A stretch of DNA of 5,097 nucleotides from Acidobacteriota bacterium (GCA_003165615.1 PLWR01000254.1:11741-16837), one strand, 5' to 3'. Shown: positions 1-5,002, numbered from the stretch's first letter. Program-made: numbers and translations. Notes: a model not told the origin generated them from the letters alone.

Positions 1-48
1 ACCTCACCCTTATCAGGGGTGCGCTCTAGCCAACTGAGCTACAGGCCC
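1..48 (-). tRNA. tRNA-Ile(GAU), 5' part, truncated by window edge
   Basis: Decodes AUC isoleucine codons in translation. Read on the minus strand from position 48, the sequence gives a 7-nt acceptor strand (GGGCCTG), TA, a D-stem GCTC/GAGC around a 9-nt loop, then an anticodon stem CACCC/GGGTG closing the loop CTGATAA with anticodon GAT at 14-12. About 48 nt are present; the rest of the variable region, the T-arm and the 3' acceptor strand lie beyond position 1. This tRNA usually sits between 16S rRNA and tRNA-Ala in rRNA operons. Here the upstream side has its own promoter and no 16S end, so the gene heads its own transcript, perhaps followed by tRNA-Ala and 23S outside the window. The identity is secure. 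Confidence 0.97.
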
Positions 49-108
49 GTTCTTCCTCGCGGGGGGAGCACGCACGGAGGCTTTTGTCACCTGCGCGAGA
101 GAATTACC

Positions 109-137
109 AGTATAGGCAGAGGCTCAAATTCACGCAA
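109..137 (-). promoter_or_regulatory. Promoter of the tRNA-Ile gene
   Basis: On the minus strand a -35 box TTGCGT (137-132) is followed by exactly 17 bp and a -10 box TATACT (114-109, five of six matches to TATAAT). Transcription would begin near position 102, about 54 nt before the mature tRNA 5' end, leaving a short leader to be trimmed by RNase P. The same two hexamers with the same spacing recur in front of the BON-domain gene. Confidence 0.65.
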
Positions 138-180
138 GAGGAAACCGCGCGCAGGGGTTGGAACTTAGCGCGGTTTTCTC
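138..180. repeat. Inverted repeat immediately upstream of the tRNA promoter
   Basis: Arms of 13 nt at 138-150 and 168-180 are complementary at 12 positions, with one G:T pair, around a 17-nt loop. The element abuts the -35 box of the tRNA promoter, where an activator or a terminator of incoming transcription could act. The T-run lies inside the stem rather than after it, so it is not a textbook terminator in either direction. Its function is unknown. Confidence 0.5.
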
Positions 181-273
181 GCTCCGGGTCTGAGAGGACG
201 CGGGGTGAACAGGTGGCGGAAAGACGCTTCCCTACTGTCATCCTACGCTGTCGTCTGCGCACAGGCGTTTAAC

Positions 274-324
274 CCCCTCACCCACCGCCTTGCGGTCCCC
301 CCTCTCTGCCAAAGGGGCGAGGGG
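274..324. repeat. Nested palindromic element, probable dispersed repeat
   Basis: Outer arms CCCCTC (274-279) and GAGGGG (319-324) enclose two further hairpins: ACCGC/GCGGT around a 3-nt loop (284-296) and CCCCT/AGGGG (299-303 with 313-317). Pyrimidine-rich then purine-rich C/G palindromes like this are common intergenic repeats in GC-rich genomes. Repetition cannot be shown from a single copy. Confidence 0.5.
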
Positions 325-406
325 AAAAGTACTTGTAGTTTTGGCACGTCACTTCTCCCACCGTGGTAGTGGTGTCATTTCAAATTGGGCACTTTTCGAA
401 ACACCG

Positions 407-432
407 GTCATTCCCGCGAAGGCGGGAATGAC
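407..432. repeat. Perfect palindromic repeat of the ATTCCC-N8-GGGAAT type
   Basis: A perfect 11-bp inverted repeat, GTCATTCCCGC (407-417) and its complement (422-432), surrounds the 4-nt loop GAAG. The core fits ATTCCC-N8-GGGAAT, the shape of the neisserial dRS3 repeat and of similar small mobile palindromes found in many bacterial phyla. It is very probably one copy of a dispersed, REP- or MITE-like family. No T-run follows, so it is unlikely to be an intrinsic terminator. Confidence 0.75.
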
Positions 433-588
433 GGCGCTTGGGATCCCCCGTGTCTCGCAAATGACCCACTACCCCCCGCCGTGGTCTTTTGGCGGGCTCT
501 GTGGTACAAAAGTAGTAGCGGGTTACTGCGGGCTTTGCTGCTTTAACTTTCATCAAGAAGTGCGCTTCTGCGCCAAGGACTTGACCTG

Positions 589-1854
589 ATGCCGAATGTT
601 CGCAAAGACGTTCTTCCCAACGGGCTGACGATTGTCACCGAGACCATGTCGTCTGTCCGTTCTGTTTCGGTGGGTATCTGGCTGCGCACGGGGGCACGCC
701 AGGAGCGCATCGAGGACAACGGCATTTCGCACTTTATCGAGCACATGCTCTTTAAAGGGACTAGGAATCGCAGCGCGGAGGACATCGCTCGAGCGGCGGA
801 CTCGATTGGCGGTCATCTGGATGCCTTCACCGCCAAGGAGACCACCAACTATTCCATCAAGGTCCTGGACGAGCACCTGCCCCGGGCCTTTGGCATCCTT
901 GCCGACCTGGTGAAGAATCCGCTCTTTGAACCCGCGCACATCAAGAACGAAAGCCGCGTCATCCAGGAAGAAATTAAGATGGTGGAGGACACCCCGGATG
1001 ACCTGGTACACGAAATCTTTACCCAAACCTATTGGCGCGGGCACGCACTGGGGCGTCCGATTCTGGGCACGCGCCAAACCGTGCGGGGGTTCGATCGCCA
1101 GCGCCTGGTGAGCTACTTCCGCCGGCATTACGCCCCCAACAATCTGCTGATCGCCGCCGCGGGCCACATCAAGCACTCCCAGATCGTGGACCTGGTCCGG
1201 AAAGAGTTCGGCGATATGCCTGCGGGCACTGCCCTGCGGACTGGTCCCATCCCGGTTCCCCACCCCCACCTTCAGGTGCGGCATAAAAAGGATTTGGAGC
1301 AGGTCCATCTCTGCGTGGGCTCGCCCTCTTATCCGCAGCCGCACAAGAACCGTTTCCCCTCCTACATTCTCAATTCGGTTTTGGGGGGCGGCATGAGTTC
1401 GCACCTCTTCCAGAACATTCGCGAAAAGCGCGGATTGGCTTACGCGGTGTTTTCCAGTCTCAGCAGCTTTCGCGATGCCGGCTGCCTGAGCGTCTACGCG
1501 GGCACCGCCGTGGACAAGGCGCAGCAGGTCATCGAGTTGGTGCTCAAAGAATTTTGCGAATTGAAGTCAAACCCCATCAGCCAGGAAGAGCTTCAGCGCG
1601 CCAAGGATTATTTGAAGGGAAGCCTGCTGCTCAGTCTCGAGTCCTCCACCAGCCGTATGGGGAATGTGGCACGGCAGGAAATGTACTTTGGCCGTTACAT
1701 CTCCCAGGATGAAATCGCGCGCAGCGTCGACGCCGTCACCGCGGAGCAGGTGCTGGCGGTGGCGCAAGAGTTCTTCCGCCCCGACCGCCTGGCCATCACC
1801 GTCCTCGGTCCCATCAACGGCCTCAAGCTCAAACGCGCCGACCTCGGGTGCTAA
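589..1854 (+). CDS. M16 family zinc metallopeptidase (YmxG/processing-peptidase-like)
   Basis: A 421-residue zinc peptidase of the pitrilysin/insulinase clan, close in length to bacterial single-unit M16B enzymes such as Bacillus YmxG and to mitochondrial processing peptidase beta. The inverted zinc motif HxxEH is at residues 48-52 (HFIEH), with the third ligand at Glu128 and the accessory Glu121 seven residues earlier, as in the processing peptidases. The C-terminal half carries the substrate-binding motif REKRGLAY (278-285) with the paired Arg278 and Tyr285. All catalytic residues are present, so it should be active; such enzymes form dimeric clamshells that degrade peptides. There is no signal peptide, so it is probably cytoplasmic. 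The start is supported by AAGGA at 575-579, nine bases before the ATG, and an in-frame stop at 544. It stands alone; its natural substrate cannot be inferred. Confidence 0.95.
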   Translation: MPNVRKDVLPNGLTIVTETMSSVRSVSVGIWLRTGARQERIEDNGISHFIEHMLFKGTRNRSAEDIARAADSIGGHLDAFTAKETTNYSIKVLDEHLPRAFGILADLVKNPLFEPAHIKNESRVIQEEIKMVEDTPDDLVHEIFTQTYWRGHALGRPILGTRQTVRGFDRQRLVSYFRRHYAPNNLLIAAAGHIKHSQIVDLVRKEFGDMPAGTALRTGPIPVPHPHLQVRHKKDLEQVHLCVGSPSYPQPHKNRFPSYILNSVLGGGMSSHLFQNIREKRGLAYAVFSSLSSFRDAGCLSVYAGTAVDKAQQVIELVLKEFCELKSNPISQEELQRAKDYLKGSLLLSLESSTSRMGNVARQEMYFGRYISQDEIARSVDAVTAEQVLAVAQEFFRPDRLAITVLGPINGLKLKRADLGC

Positions 1855-1994
1855 CCCGTATCTTATTCTTTCTCCCGCCCCGCATTGTTTCGTCCAAGTT
1901 CGCTGGGGTCTCTTCGTAGGTGACGCATTCATCACACTATATGTATGCGGCATGCGAGACTTTGATGGAGCCTTGCGCACTCCTCCCATCTCAA

Positions 1995-2023
1995 TTGCGT
2001 TCGCGTTTTTGCGGGAATATACT
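1995..2023 (+). promoter_or_regulatory. Promoter of the BON-domain gene
   Basis: TTGCGT (1995-2000), a 17-bp spacer and TATACT (2018-2023) form a sigma70-type promoter with the same hexamers and spacing as the tRNA-Ile promoter at 109-137. Transcription would start near 2030, giving a leader of about 60 nt. It shows that the BON gene can be expressed independently of the peptidase gene that ends 140 bp upstream. Confidence 0.65.
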
Positions 2024-2031
2024 TGCTTCTC

Positions 2032-2049
2032 CCGGGGGTGTCTCCCCGG
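2032..2049 (+). promoter_or_regulatory. GC hairpin at the 5' end of the BON mRNA
   Basis: CCGGGG (2032-2037) and CCCCGG (2044-2049) form a 6-bp all-GC stem with a 6-nt loop, right at the predicted 5' end of the transcript. It could protect the mRNA from decay. It lies about 30 nt before the ribosome binding site and does not cover it. The effect is inferred only. Confidence 0.4.
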
Positions 2050-2088
2050 CCACTCTGACTGGGCGCGAATCTAAAGCGAGGTGCGAAC

Positions 2089-2625
2089 ATGCGCAGTAAA
2101 CTTCTGCTGTTAGTAGTTCTGGGGCTGCCGTCGATGCTGTGCGGCCAAACCCCAAAGCAAATTCCCCCGCAAGCTGTGGACCGGATCGCGAGGGAAGTCC
2201 GGCATCAGCTCATCATGCTCCCCTACCTGGATGTCTTCGACAACCTCATATATACAGTGAATGGTTACGACGTGACCCTGAAGGGTCAGGTCACCAACCC
2301 CACCCTCAAGAAAGATGCGGAAAATGTGGTGAAACAGATCGAGGGAGTGGAAAAGGTTGATAACCAGATCGAAGTGCTGCCACCCTCCGGCATGGACGAT
2401 GGCCTGCGCCTTCGGCTCTACCGGGCCATATACGGATTTCCGGCGCTGGAGAAATACGACATGCCCGTAATCAAGCCCATCCGGATTATCGTCAAAAGCG
2501 GGAACGTCATACTGGAAGGAGTGGTGGATAACCAGGCCGACAAGGACATGGCGGATCTCCGCGCCAACGGCGTCGCCAACGTCTTCTCCGTCACCAATAA
2601 CCTGGTGGTCGCCAAAGGGAAGTAA
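2089..2625 (+). CDS. Secreted protein with two BON domains (OsmY-like)
   Basis: A 178-residue exported protein. A short signal peptide (residues 1 to about 19) has Arg2 and Lys4 followed by the hydrophobic run LLLLVVLGL; Cys18 lies in SMLCG, a poor lipobox because Leu precedes the Cys, so a soluble periplasmic protein is more likely than a lipoprotein. Two BON domains follow, at about 30-97 and 104-174. Each has the expected alpha-beta pattern with the conserved glycine after a strand (VTLKGQV, Gly66; VILEGVV, Gly144) and a closing strand (VEKVDNQIEVL; VFSVTNNLVV). BON domains bind phospholipid or other envelope surfaces; the E. coli examples OsmY and DolP act in periplasmic stress tolerance and outer-membrane upkeep. 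The start has GAGGT at 2078-2082, six bases before the ATG. Exact function is unknown. Confidence 0.9.
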   Translation: MRSKLLLLVVLGLPSMLCGQTPKQIPPQAVDRIAREVRHQLIMLPYLDVFDNLIYTVNGYDVTLKGQVTNPTLKKDAENVVKQIEGVEKVDNQIEVLPPSGMDDGLRLRLYRAIYGFPALEKYDMPVIKPIRIIVKSGNVILEGVVDNQADKDMADLRANGVANVFSVTNNLVVAKGK

Positions 2626-2683
2626 AAGCTGGGCAGGCAGACACCGAACGCTTGGCGGATTTCTGTGCCCCGCGGGTTTGCTT

Positions 2684-2712
2684 TTCCGAATTCTCGTGAT
2701 CCGTCCTATAAT
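2684..2712 (+). promoter_or_regulatory. Promoter of the hydrolase operon
   Basis: A perfect -10 box TATAAT lies at 2707-2712. The -35 region is weak: TTCCGA (2684-2689) at the ideal 17-bp spacing matches the consensus at only three positions. Transcription would start near 2719. That excludes an upstream GTG/TTG-type start at 2678 for the hydrolase and leaves a leader of about 220 nt. Confidence 0.6.
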
Positions 2713-2825
2713 CGCTTGTACCTCTTTTGGGCAGGAATCGGATTATGAGGCGAATGAGCGGGGCAGTGCGGGTCGGGAATTTAGGCCCAGGTGTAAGACT
2801 GCGTGTCTTCCTCCCTGCCCTACAA

Positions 2826-2916
2826 CCTGTGCCCTGTGCCCTGTCTCCTGTTCCCTATACCCTGTCCACTATGACCTGTACCCTCCCGCTCGTCACTCGT
2901 CACTCATCACTCGTCA
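2826..2916. repeat. Degenerate 7-nt tandem repeat, 13 units
   Basis: Thirteen consecutive 7-nt units run in one unbroken register. The first nine resemble CCTGTNC (CCTGTGC twice, CCTGTCT, CCTGTTC, CCTATAC, CCTGTCC, ACTATGA, CCTGTAC, CCTCCCG). The last four are CTCGTCA, CTCGTCA, CTCATCA and CTCGTCA. It resembles in form the short tandemly repeated heptanucleotides known from cyanobacteria. It sits between the promoter and the ribosome binding site of the hydrolase gene and is pyrimidine-rich on the mRNA strand. Confidence 0.85.
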
Positions 2917-2928
2917 CTTCCGGCCGCC

Positions 2929-2934
2929 AGGAGG
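2929..2934 (+). promoter_or_regulatory. Ribosome binding site deciding the hydrolase start
   Basis: AGGAGG, a full Shine-Dalgarno match, ends four bases before the ATG at 2939. The protein begins MSLRVCVLGSGSRGNS at this ATG, as YycJ-type proteins do, so the longer open frame reaching back to 2678 is an artefact that would translate the tandem repeat. Confidence 0.85.
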
Positions 2935-2938
2935 CCGC

Positions 2939-3721
2939 ATGAGCCTGCGCGTCTGCGTCCTGGGCAGTGGCAGCAGGGGCAATTCCACCCTGGTGGCGAC
3001 GGAGAAGACGCGCGTGCTGGTTGATGCAGGCCTGAGCCGCCGCGACACTTACGCACGCCTTGCTGCCGTGGGCGAGCGCACGGACGGCTTTGACGCCATC
3101 CTGATTTCTCACGAACACATTGACCACGTAAACGGCGTGCGGCTGTTGGGAATCGATTGGAGGGCGCCGATTTATATTACCCGCACCACGCACGAGGTGC
3201 TTACGTGGGACCCCAAGCTCGGCGCCTTTGAGTTCATTACGCCGGGCGAAAAATTCATCGTCGGCGACATCGAAGTCGCGCCATTTTCCATCCCCCACGA
3301 CGCCATGGATCCCGTGGCGTTCACGCTGGAATCGGGGGGGATTAAGATCGCAGTGGTCACCGACCTGGGTTATGTTCACGAAGTGGTTAAGCAGAGAGTG
3401 AAAGGTTGTCAATGTCTCATCTTCGAGTCGAATCACGATTTGGATATGCTCAAAGTGGGGCCCTACCCGTGGCACGTTAAACAGCGGGTGATGAGCCGCC
3501 ACGGCCACCTCTCGAATATGGCAACGGCGGGATTCCTCATGGAAGACTTTGATGGCGCGGCCCAGGTGCTGGTGCTCGCCCACCTGAGCGAGACCAATAA
3601 TCACCCGGAAATCGCGCGCCTCACCGCCGAACAGGCGCTGGCGGAGCGCACCCGCGGCGAGCGCACCGCATTGCACGTGGCCACCCAGGCCGCACCCACG
3701 CAGGTCTTCCAATTTGGGTAA
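2939..3721 (+). CDS. YycJ/WalJ-like metallo-beta-lactamase-fold hydrolase
   Basis: A 260-residue cytoplasmic MBL-fold protein, the usual length for the YycJ/WalJ family. Family marks are all present: the N-terminal GSGSRGNS (9-16), the metal motif HEHIDH (58-63), a histidine at 120 in SIPHDAMDPV, Asp142 in TDLG, ESNHD (163-167), GHLSN (189-193) and a C-terminal LAHLSETNNHPE with His215. The metal-binding set therefore looks complete. In Firmicutes the gene sits with the walRK two-component system, and a DNA exonuclease activity has been proposed for that version; here there is no walRK nearby, so the nuclease role is only a family-based suggestion. It shares a transcript with the methyltransferase-like gene that starts 14 bp downstream. 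Its leader is long and contains the 7-nt repeat block. Confidence 0.92.
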   Translation: MSLRVCVLGSGSRGNSTLVATEKTRVLVDAGLSRRDTYARLAAVGERTDGFDAILISHEHIDHVNGVRLLGIDWRAPIYITRTTHEVLTWDPKLGAFEFITPGEKFIVGDIEVAPFSIPHDAMDPVAFTLESGGIKIAVVTDLGYVHEVVKQRVKGCQCLIFESNHDLDMLKVGPYPWHVKQRVMSRHGHLSNMATAGFLMEDFDGAAQVLVLAHLSETNNHPEIARLTAEQALAERTRGERTALHVATQAAPTQVFQFG

Positions 3722-3722
3722 A

Positions 3723-3728
3723 AAGGTG
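3723..3728 (+). promoter_or_regulatory. Ribosome binding site favouring the second ATG
   Basis: AAGGTG is one base before the ATG at 3730 but seven bases before the ATG at 3736, so initiation at 3736 fits normal spacing. The protein then starts MESVTSLERTMAVL, in line with family members that begin close to a SLER-type helix. The choice changes the product by two residues only. Confidence 0.6.
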
Positions 3729-3735
3729 AATGATC

Positions 3736-4803
3736 ATGGAAAGTGTGACCTCGCTGGAACGGACCATGGCCGTGCTGGATCACCAGATTCCCGATCGCGT
3801 GCCCGTGGCCCTGCACAATTTCCTGATGGCCGCCCGCATGATAGGCGCTGATTTCGCCGAGGTGATGCGTTCCGGGGAGCTGCTTGCCCAGGCTCAGCTC
3901 GCTGCCTGGAGGGAATTTGGACACGATGTAATCATGCATGAGAATGGCGTGTGTGCGGAAGCAGAGGCGCTGGGGTGCGAAATTCTCTATCCGCGCGATT
4001 CCGCCCCACACGTTAAGAGAACAATTCTAAAATCGCTTCACGACGTGGCCAAGCTCACCCTCCCCGATCCCGAAAAGACCTTCCCCTTGAATGAACTCCT
4101 GAAGGCAACGCGCATCCTGGTGAAGGAAACCAGGGGGAGGGTGTTTATCATGGGACGCGCCGACCAGGGTCCGGTGGCCCTGGCGTTGGCGCTCTTGGGG
4201 CCGGAGAATTTTCTGCTGGCGGCCGGCGATGACACCCTGCGGCCCCGGATTTTGGAGTTGCTGGATTTTACCTCGCGCATGAATGTGGTTTACGGTGAGG
4301 CTCAGCGTCGCGCCGGAGCGCATGGCAGCAGCATCGGAGCGGTTGGCAACAGCCTTATTTCCCCCCAGATGTACGATGAGCTGGAGTTGCCGGGAGACCG
4401 AAATTTCTGCGATGCCATGCGCGCGGTCGGCTGCCGGAGTTTTGTCCATTCGTGCGGCAACGAGACGAGAATGCTTCCCCATCTGATCAGCTCGGGCGCT
4501 GACTGCCTGGAACTCGATCCGTTGACGGAGCCGGGAGTTTGCAAAAAGTCGACGCAAGGAAAGGTTAGCGTCCTGGGCATGCTGGACCCTCACGGGGTGC
4601 TTCGCCGCGGAAATGCGGAAGAAGTCCGGAGCCACACCCTGGACGTCATGCGGGTTATGGCGCCCCAAGGCGGCTTCCTGATGGGCCCGGGATGCAGCCT
4701 TCCCCCCGAAACTCCCGAGCTATCGATCCACACCGTCATGGAGTGCGCCAAAACTGCGGGTGTCTATGCAGTCGACGGGACCCTGCCGATGCTTAACCCA
4801 TAG
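3736..4803 (+). CDS. UroD-superfamily corrinoid methyltransferase-like protein (MtaA/CmuA-like)
   Basis: A 355-residue TIM-barrel protein of the uroporphyrinogen decarboxylase superfamily. It opens with SLERTMAVLDHQIPDRVPV, typical of the MtaA/CmuA branch, and lacks the RxxGR substrate motif of true HemE. The zinc signature of the methyltransferase branch is complete: HSC at residues 238-240 (His238, Cys240) and a distal Cys320 in GPGCSLPPETP. Such proteins move methyl groups between a corrinoid protein and a thiol acceptor such as coenzyme M, or do related C1 chemistry. No corrinoid-binding partner or substrate-specific methyltransferase lies in the window, so substrate and acceptor are open. 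It follows the hydrolase gene by 14 bp on the same strand, its ribosome binding site just after that gene's stop, and is likely co-transcribed. An alternative start is the ATG at 3730. It is not heme-synthesis HemE, of that I am fairly sure. Confidence 0.88.
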   Translation: MESVTSLERTMAVLDHQIPDRVPVALHNFLMAARMIGADFAEVMRSGELLAQAQLAAWREFGHDVIMHENGVCAEAEALGCEILYPRDSAPHVKRTILKSLHDVAKLTLPDPEKTFPLNELLKATRILVKETRGRVFIMGRADQGPVALALALLGPENFLLAAGDDTLRPRILELLDFTSRMNVVYGEAQRRAGAHGSSIGAVGNSLISPQMYDELELPGDRNFCDAMRAVGCRSFVHSCGNETRMLPHLISSGADCLELDPLTEPGVCKKSTQGKVSVLGMLDPHGVLRRGNAEEVRSHTLDVMRVMAPQGGFLMGPGCSLPPETPELSIHTVMECAKTAGVYAVDGTLPMLNP

Positions 4804-4828
4804 TGTAGTGCCTCAGAAATATTGGCAC

Positions 4829-4882
4829 TTGTAGCGCCGACCTTGAGGTCGGCACCTGCCGGGCTGTGGCCCGGCGCTACAA
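4829..4882. repeat. Three-way-junction palindromic element
   Basis: Three perfect 7-bp stems tile the 54 nt. The outer stem pairs 4829-4835 (TTGTAGC) with 4876-4882 (GCTACAA). Directly inside, hairpin one pairs GCCGACC (4836-4842) with 4847-4853 around loop TTGA, then the 4-nt linker ACCT, then hairpin two pairs GCCGGGC (4858-4864) with 4869-4875 around loop TGTG. The only unpaired bases are two tetraloops and the linker. It is probably one copy of a dispersed palindromic family. No T-run follows, so it is not a classic terminator, though it may slow transcription out of the upstream gene. Confidence 0.8.
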
Positions 4883-4891
4883 CTCCCGGCC

Positions 4892-4905
4892 GAAGCACGT
4901 GCTTC
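4892..4905. promoter_or_regulatory. Perfect 14-bp palindrome beside the purB promoter
   Basis: GAAGCACGTGCTTC is fully self-complementary with no loop, the shape of a dimeric regulator's operator. It ends at the base before the putative -35 box (4906-4911), an activator-like position. It does not match the purine-repressor operators I know from E. coli or Bacillus. It could instead be the tail of the neighbouring palindromic element. Confidence 0.4.
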
Positions 4906-4935
4906 CTGACCCGAAGCCGGCGGTTGTGGTAGGAT
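4906..4935 (+). promoter_or_regulatory. Probable purB promoter
   Basis: CTGACC (4906-4911, four of six matches) and TAGGAT (4930-4935, four of six) are 18 bp apart. Transcription would start near 4942, about 60 nt before the purB ATG. Both boxes are imperfect, so this is a moderate call. Confidence 0.4.
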
Positions 4936-4967
4936 GCCCACTGCGATTTTCGTCCCGGTGGGGCTGG

Positions 4968-5002
4968 AAATTGCAAATCACAAAGTCAAAATCACAAATC
5001 CT
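4968..5002 (+). repeat. A-rich 7-nt tandem repeat ending at the purB start
   Basis: Five consecutive 7-nt units, each beginning AAA, fill the last 35 bases before the purB ATG: AAATTGC, AAATCAC, AAAGTCA, AAATCAC, AAATCCT. Units two and four are identical. The block occupies the place where a Shine-Dalgarno sequence should be, and none is present. Confidence 0.75.

Larger units (their letters stand above)
181..588. other. Gene-free intergenic region before the M16 peptidase gene
   Basis: No convincing gene is visible. Open frames here start at TTG codons, run through the palindromic elements, and one would give the peptide VIPAKAGM, the typical nonsense translation of a dispersed bacterial palindrome. 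The region holds the repeats at 274-324 and 407-432 and a small hairpin (AGAAG/CTTCT, 556-569) just before the ribosome binding site of the next gene. A promoter for the peptidase gene must lie here, but I found only a weak candidate (TACAAA at 505-510 with no good -35 box). Confidence 0.6.
2626..2938. other. Intergenic region and long leader before the hydrolase gene
   Basis: This 313-bp gap has no clear gene. The first 80 bp contain no convincing terminator for the BON gene. The region then holds the promoter around 2707, about 100 bp of unremarkable leader, the 7-nt tandem repeat block at 2826-2916, and the ribosome binding site at 2929-2934. An open frame from 2745 to 2942 inside the leader is discussed as a finding. 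Confidence 0.6.

Noticed and set aside
84..272. Small plus-strand open frame of 62 codons from a TTG
   Set aside because: It overlaps the tRNA promoter and the adjacent inverted repeat, has no ribosome binding site, and its product has basic low-complexity composition with no recognisable family.
505..510. TACAAA as a -10 box for the peptidase gene
   Set aside because: Only four of six matches, and the best hexamer 17 bp upstream (TGGTCT) matches TTGACA at three positions, so it is not strong enough to annotate.
290..589. Open frame of 99 codons whose TGA overlaps the peptidase ATG
   Set aside because: It begins at TTG inside a palindromic repeat and runs through the 407-432 repeat, giving VIPAKAGM, a known nonsense translation of such repeats. 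The stop/start overlap looks accidental and also warns against over-reading the similar overlap at 2939-2942.
553..1404. Long minus-strand open frame of 283 codons
   Set aside because: It lies entirely antisense to the M16 gene, whose catalytic motifs are unmistakable; GC-rich third positions commonly create such shadow frames.
2668..2685. CCCGCGGG followed by T-rich sequence as a terminator of the BON gene
   Set aside because: The 8-bp palindrome has no room for a loop and the T-tract is interrupted, so it does not form a proper intrinsic terminator.
2826..2916. CRISPR-like array
   Set aside because: The units are contiguous 7-mers with no unique spacers of regular length, so it is a tandem repeat and not a CRISPR array.
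2900..3712. Minus-strand open frame of 270 codons
   Set aside because: Antisense shadow of the hydrolase gene, rich in His, Arg and Ala, with no family motif.
3736..4803. Genuine uroporphyrinogen decarboxylase HemE
   Set aside because: The HemE N-terminal RxxGR substrate motif is absent, while the HxC...C zinc site typical of MtaA/CmuA methyltransferases is present.
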